DNA of 64,000 nucleotides from Erwinia sp. JUb26 (GTDB taxonomy: Bacteria > Pseudomonadota > Gammaproteobacteria > Enterobacterales > Enterobacteriaceae), in assembly GCF_003751505.1 (NCBI RefSeq), contig NZ_RJVB01000011.1, forward strand, positions 62,001-126,000, given 5' to 3'. Shown piece after piece: positions 61,359 to 64,000 of the stretch. Below the pieces are notes generated by a model that saw nothing but the letters and a program-made list of their open reading frames with translations, was not told where the DNA came from and made no database searches. The translations under genes were made by a program, and so were the position numbers. How positions within the stretch are numbered: the first letter of the stretch is position 1; the number at the start of each line of letters is the position of its first letter.

Positions 61359-63227
61359 ATGATAAAAATGAATAAATCGCTGTTTGCCTTTAGCGCAACG
61401 GCAATTGCACTCTGGGCGCAGTATGGCTTTGCACAGGATAGTGAAGAAACTCAGGTTGTGACGGCGAACCGCTTTCAGCAGCCGGTTAATACGGTGCTCG
61501 CGCCGACCACTGTTGTTACCCGTGCTGAAATCGATCGCTGGCAGGCGAAAAGCCTCAGCGATGTCATGCGTCGTTTGCCCGGCGTTGATTCCGTGCAGAG
61601 TGGGGGATTGGGGCAAAAAACCAGTCTGTTTATTCGCGGCACTAACTCTAATCATGTGCTGGTACTGATTGACGGCATCCGGCTGAATCAGGCCGGCATC
61701 ACCGGCTCTGCGGATATCAGCCAGATCCCGCTGGCGCTGGTGCAGCGTGTTGAATATATCCGCGGTGCCCGCTCTGCGGTTTACGGTTCCGATGCTATCG
61801 GCGGCGTGGTTAACATTATTACCACGCGCGAAGGCGAAGGCACGACGCTGGAAGCCGGGGTCGGTTCAAACAGCTACCAGAATTATAACGGCTCTACCCA
61901 GCAGAAATTGGGCGAAAATACTCAGGTTACGCTGGCCGGGGATTACACCTACACCCGCGGTTTTGACGTGAAGGCAGGCTATCCAAACGACTATGGCCCA
62001 GCCCAGCCGGATCGCGACGGCTTTATGAGCAAAACGCTATACGGCGCGTTGAACCACCAGTTTAACGAGCAGTTCAGCGGTTTTGTGCGCGGTTACGGCT
62101 TTGATAATCGTACCGCTTATGACAGTGGCTCCGGTTATACCGTGCCGGGTTCGTTAGTCGATACGCGCCAGCTCTACAGCCAGACCTGGGACACCGGGCT
62201 GCGCTTTAATCAGGGTATCTACTCATCGCAGCTGGTTGCCAGCATTAGCCACGTCAAGGATTACAACTACGATCCGCGCCTGGGGCGCTACAGTGCCGCA
62301 ACCACGCTGGATGAAAGCAAACAGTATAATGTGCAGTGGGGCAATACGTTCGCCGTGGGGCAGGGTGGCGTCAGCGGCGGGGTTGACTGGCAGAAGGAAA
62401 CCACGGAGCCGGGAACCAGTTCGCTGGCAAACAGCACCGAGCTACGCAATACCGGCCTGTATCTGACCGGGCAGCAGCGGCTCGGTGATTTCACCGTTGA
62501 AGGCGCGGTGCGCGGCGACGATAACTCCCAGTTCGGCTGGCATAATACCTGGCAGACCAGCGCCGGTTGGGAGTTTGTAGAAGGCTATCGCTTTATTGCT
62601 TCTTACGGTACGGCCTTTAAAGCGCCTAACCTGGCTCAGCTTTACAGCAACTTCTACGGCAACGATGACCTGAAGCCGGAAGAGAGCAAGCAGTGGGAAG
62701 CCGGATTTGAAGGACTGACCGGGCCGGTTACGTGGCATATCTCCGGCTATCGTAATGACATCGATAATCTGGTCGATAGCGATCCAACGACTTACCGCTA
62801 TTACAACATCTCAAAAGCCACCATCAAGGGCGTTGAAGCCACGGCCTCCTTTGATACCGGCCCGCTGAGCCACGAAGTCTCCTTCGACTATCTGGACCCG
62901 CGTAACGGCGCAACTAATGAAATCTTACTGCGCCGGGCGAAACAGCAGGTGAAGTACCAACTCGACTGGACGGTCTATGACTTTGACTGGTCGGTGACCT
63001 ATCAGTACCTCGGCCAGCGCTATGATAAAGATTTCAACGTTTATCCGGAGCGGACGGTGAAAATGGGCGGCGTCAGCCTTTGGGATCTCGCCGTGTCGTA
63101 TCCGATCACATCCCATCTGACTGTTCGTGGTAGAATTGCCAACCTGTTCGATAAAGACTACGAGACAGTGTATGGCTATGAAACCCCTGGACGGGAATAC
63201 TACCTCAACGGCAGTTACACCTTCTAA
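61359..63227 (+). CDS. btuB: TonB-dependent vitamin B12 outer-membrane receptor BtuB
   Basis: BtuB is a 22-stranded outer-membrane barrel with a plug that takes up cobalamin using TonB. The 622 residues (E. coli 614) have a signal peptide (about 1-25, ending GFA-QDS), a TonB box just after ([11 protein letters not shown]), plug motifs [16 protein letters not shown] and [25 protein letters not shown] sequence, and a terminal strand ending in Phe (YYLNGSYTF). ATG 61359 is chosen; ATG 61368 is possible. The 3' end overlaps murI by 56 bases. Confidence 0.97.
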   Translation: MIKMNKSLFAFSATAIALWAQYGFAQDSEETQVVTANRFQQPVNTVLAPTTVVTRAEIDRWQAKSLSDVMRRLPGVDSVQSGGLGQKTSLFIRGTNSNHVLVLIDGIRLNQAGITGSADISQIPLALVQRVEYIRGARSAVYGSDAIGGVVNIITTREGEGTTLEAGVGSNSYQNYNGSTQQKLGENTQVTLAGDYTYTRGFDVKAGYPNDYGPAQPDRDGFMSKTLYGALNHQFNEQFSGFVRGYGFDNRTAYDSGSGYTVPGSLVDTRQLYSQTWDTGLRFNQGIYSSQLVASISHVKDYNYDPRLGRYSAATTLDESKQYNVQWGNTFAVGQGGVSGGVDWQKETTEPGTSSLANSTELRNTGLYLTGQQRLGDFTVEGAVRGDDNSQFGWHNTWQTSAGWEFVEGYRFIASYGTAFKAPNLAQLYSNFYGNDDLKPEESKQWEAGFEGLTGPVTWHISGYRNDIDNLVDSDPTTYRYYNISKATIKGVEATASFDTGPLSHEVSFDYLDPRNGATNEILLRRAKQQVKYQLDWTVYDFDWSVTYQYLGQRYDKDFNVYPERTVKMGGVSLWDLAVSYPITSHLTVRGRIANLFDKDYETVYGYETPGREYYLNGSYTF

Positions 63228-64000
63228 TCTGCGCCCCACCGTGCTGGTTTTTGACTCCGGCGTCGGTGGGCTTTCAGTCTATGATGAGATCCGCAAGCTC
63301 CTGCCGGATCTCCATTATCTCTACGCTTTCGATAATGTTGCCTTTCCTTATGGTGAAAAGTCGGAAGAGTTTATCGTTGAACGGGTTGTGTCCATCGTTG
63401 AGGCAGTCACGCTTCGTCATCCTCTGGCGCTGGTAGTGATTGCCTGCAACTCGGCCAGCACGGTGACCCTGCCTGCATTACGCGAACGTTTCTCCTTCCC
63501 TGTGGTGGGGGTGGTGCCTGCCATCAAGCCTGCAGCACGTTTAACCCGTAACGGTATCGTGGGCCTGCTGGCGACTCGCGGTACGGTAAAGCGTCCTTAT
63601 ACCCATGAGCTGGTGGCCCGTTTTGGCAGCGAGTGCAAAACAGAGATGCTGGGTTCAGCAGAGCTGGTGGAGCTGGCGGAAGCCAAACTGCACGGCAAGC
63701 CGGTTGCTATAGAAGAGGTGAAACGGATTTTGCAGCCCTGGCTGCGTATGAAGGAGCCGCCGGATACGGTTGTGCTGGGATGCACGCACTTCCCTCTTAT
63801 CAGTGAAGAGCTGCAGCAGGTACTGCCAGAGGGGACCCGACTCATTGATTCCGGAGCCGCTATTGCTCGTCGTACAGTCTGGTTGTTAGAGAATGAATCG
63901 CCAGAAGCTTTTTCTACAGACAGTAATATCGCTTACTGCATGGATATTACGGAACAAGCAGTACAATTAATGCCCGTTTTACAGCGATACGGGTTTGAAA
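63172..64000 (+). CDS. murI: Glutamate racemase (C-terminal end outside window)
   Basis: MurI makes D-glutamate for peptidoglycan. About 276 of an expected 285 residues are visible. [17 protein letters not shown] has the first catalytic region, VIACNSAST the first catalytic Cys and VLGCTHFPL the second. ATG 63172 gives [10 protein letters not shown], aligned with MATKLQDGNT of E. coli, and starts 56 bases inside btuB, an overlap also known in E. coli. Translation is therefore probably coupled to btuB. Confidence 0.96.
   Translation, partial: MAMKPLDGNTTSTAVTPSNLRPTVLVFDSGVGGLSVYDEIRKLLPDLHYLYAFDNVAFPYGEKSEEFIVERVVSIVEAVTLRHPLALVVIACNSASTVTLPALRERFSFPVVGVVPAIKPAARLTRNGIVGLLATRGTVKRPYTHELVARFGSECKTEMLGSAELVELAEAKLHGKPVAIEEVKRILQPWLRMKEPPDTVVLGCTHFPLISEELQQVLPEGTRLIDSGAAIARRTVWLLENESPEAFSTDSNIAYCMDITEQAVQLMPVLQRYGFE

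Overview
The window is an ordinary, gene-dense stretch of chromosome from a gammaproteobacterium of the Enterobacterales, most likely Erwiniaceae (Erwinia or a near relative). Most proteins match Escherichia coli orthologues in length and sequence (for example GpsA, CysE, PfkA, TpiA, GlpX, HslU, Ppc, OxyR, SthA and TrmA), and the gene order is the E. coli order with several cuts and joins. The genus is inferred; no rRNA or other marker lies here.

Layout. 1-4851: envC (partial), a decayed gpmI 3' end, yibN-grxC-secB-gpsA-cysE and trmL. 4890-11956: cpxAR, divergent cpxP with the CpxQ sRNA in its 3' end, fieF, pfkA, sbp, cdh. 11986-22611: an accessory block set between cdh and tpiA (they adjoin in E. 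coli): yhjD and its LysR neighbour, an SDR reductase, a PhzF isomerase, a glutathione transferase, a MocR regulator divergent from a LysE exporter, mqo, an AhpD-like protein and a second MocR regulator. 22643-39972: tpiA, yiiQ, yiiR, fpr, emrD, glpFKX, zapB, rraA, menA, hslVU, ftsN, cytR, priA, rpmE. 40051-42125: a periplasmic Ntn-amidase and a divergent LysR regulator, where E. coli has yiiX. 42122-47512: the methionine genes metJ, metBL and metF. 47610-55328: ppc, argE and the argBGH operon, without argC. 55487-64000: a peroxiredoxin-glutaredoxin fusion divergent from oxyR, then sthA, fabR, yijD, trmA, btuB and murI (partial).

Regulation visible in the sequence: a perfect CpxR box before cpxP, a Cra box before pfkA, a GlpR-like operator before glpF, a sigma-32 promoter before hslVU, MetJ boxes before metB, metF and btuB, two correctly spaced ARG boxes between argE and argB, an OxyR-type operator before oxyR, and a cobalamin riboswitch before btuB. 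Together they tie envelope stress, glycolysis and glycerol use, methionine/B12, arginine and peroxide defence to their usual regulators.

I see no phage, insertion sequence, CRISPR array, tRNA, rRNA or clear new multigene system. The points most worth a second look are the gpmI fossil, the missing argC beside an intact ArgR operator, MetJ boxes in front of a riboswitch-controlled btuB, the peroxidase fusion sitting where oxyS would be, and the acylase-LysR pair.
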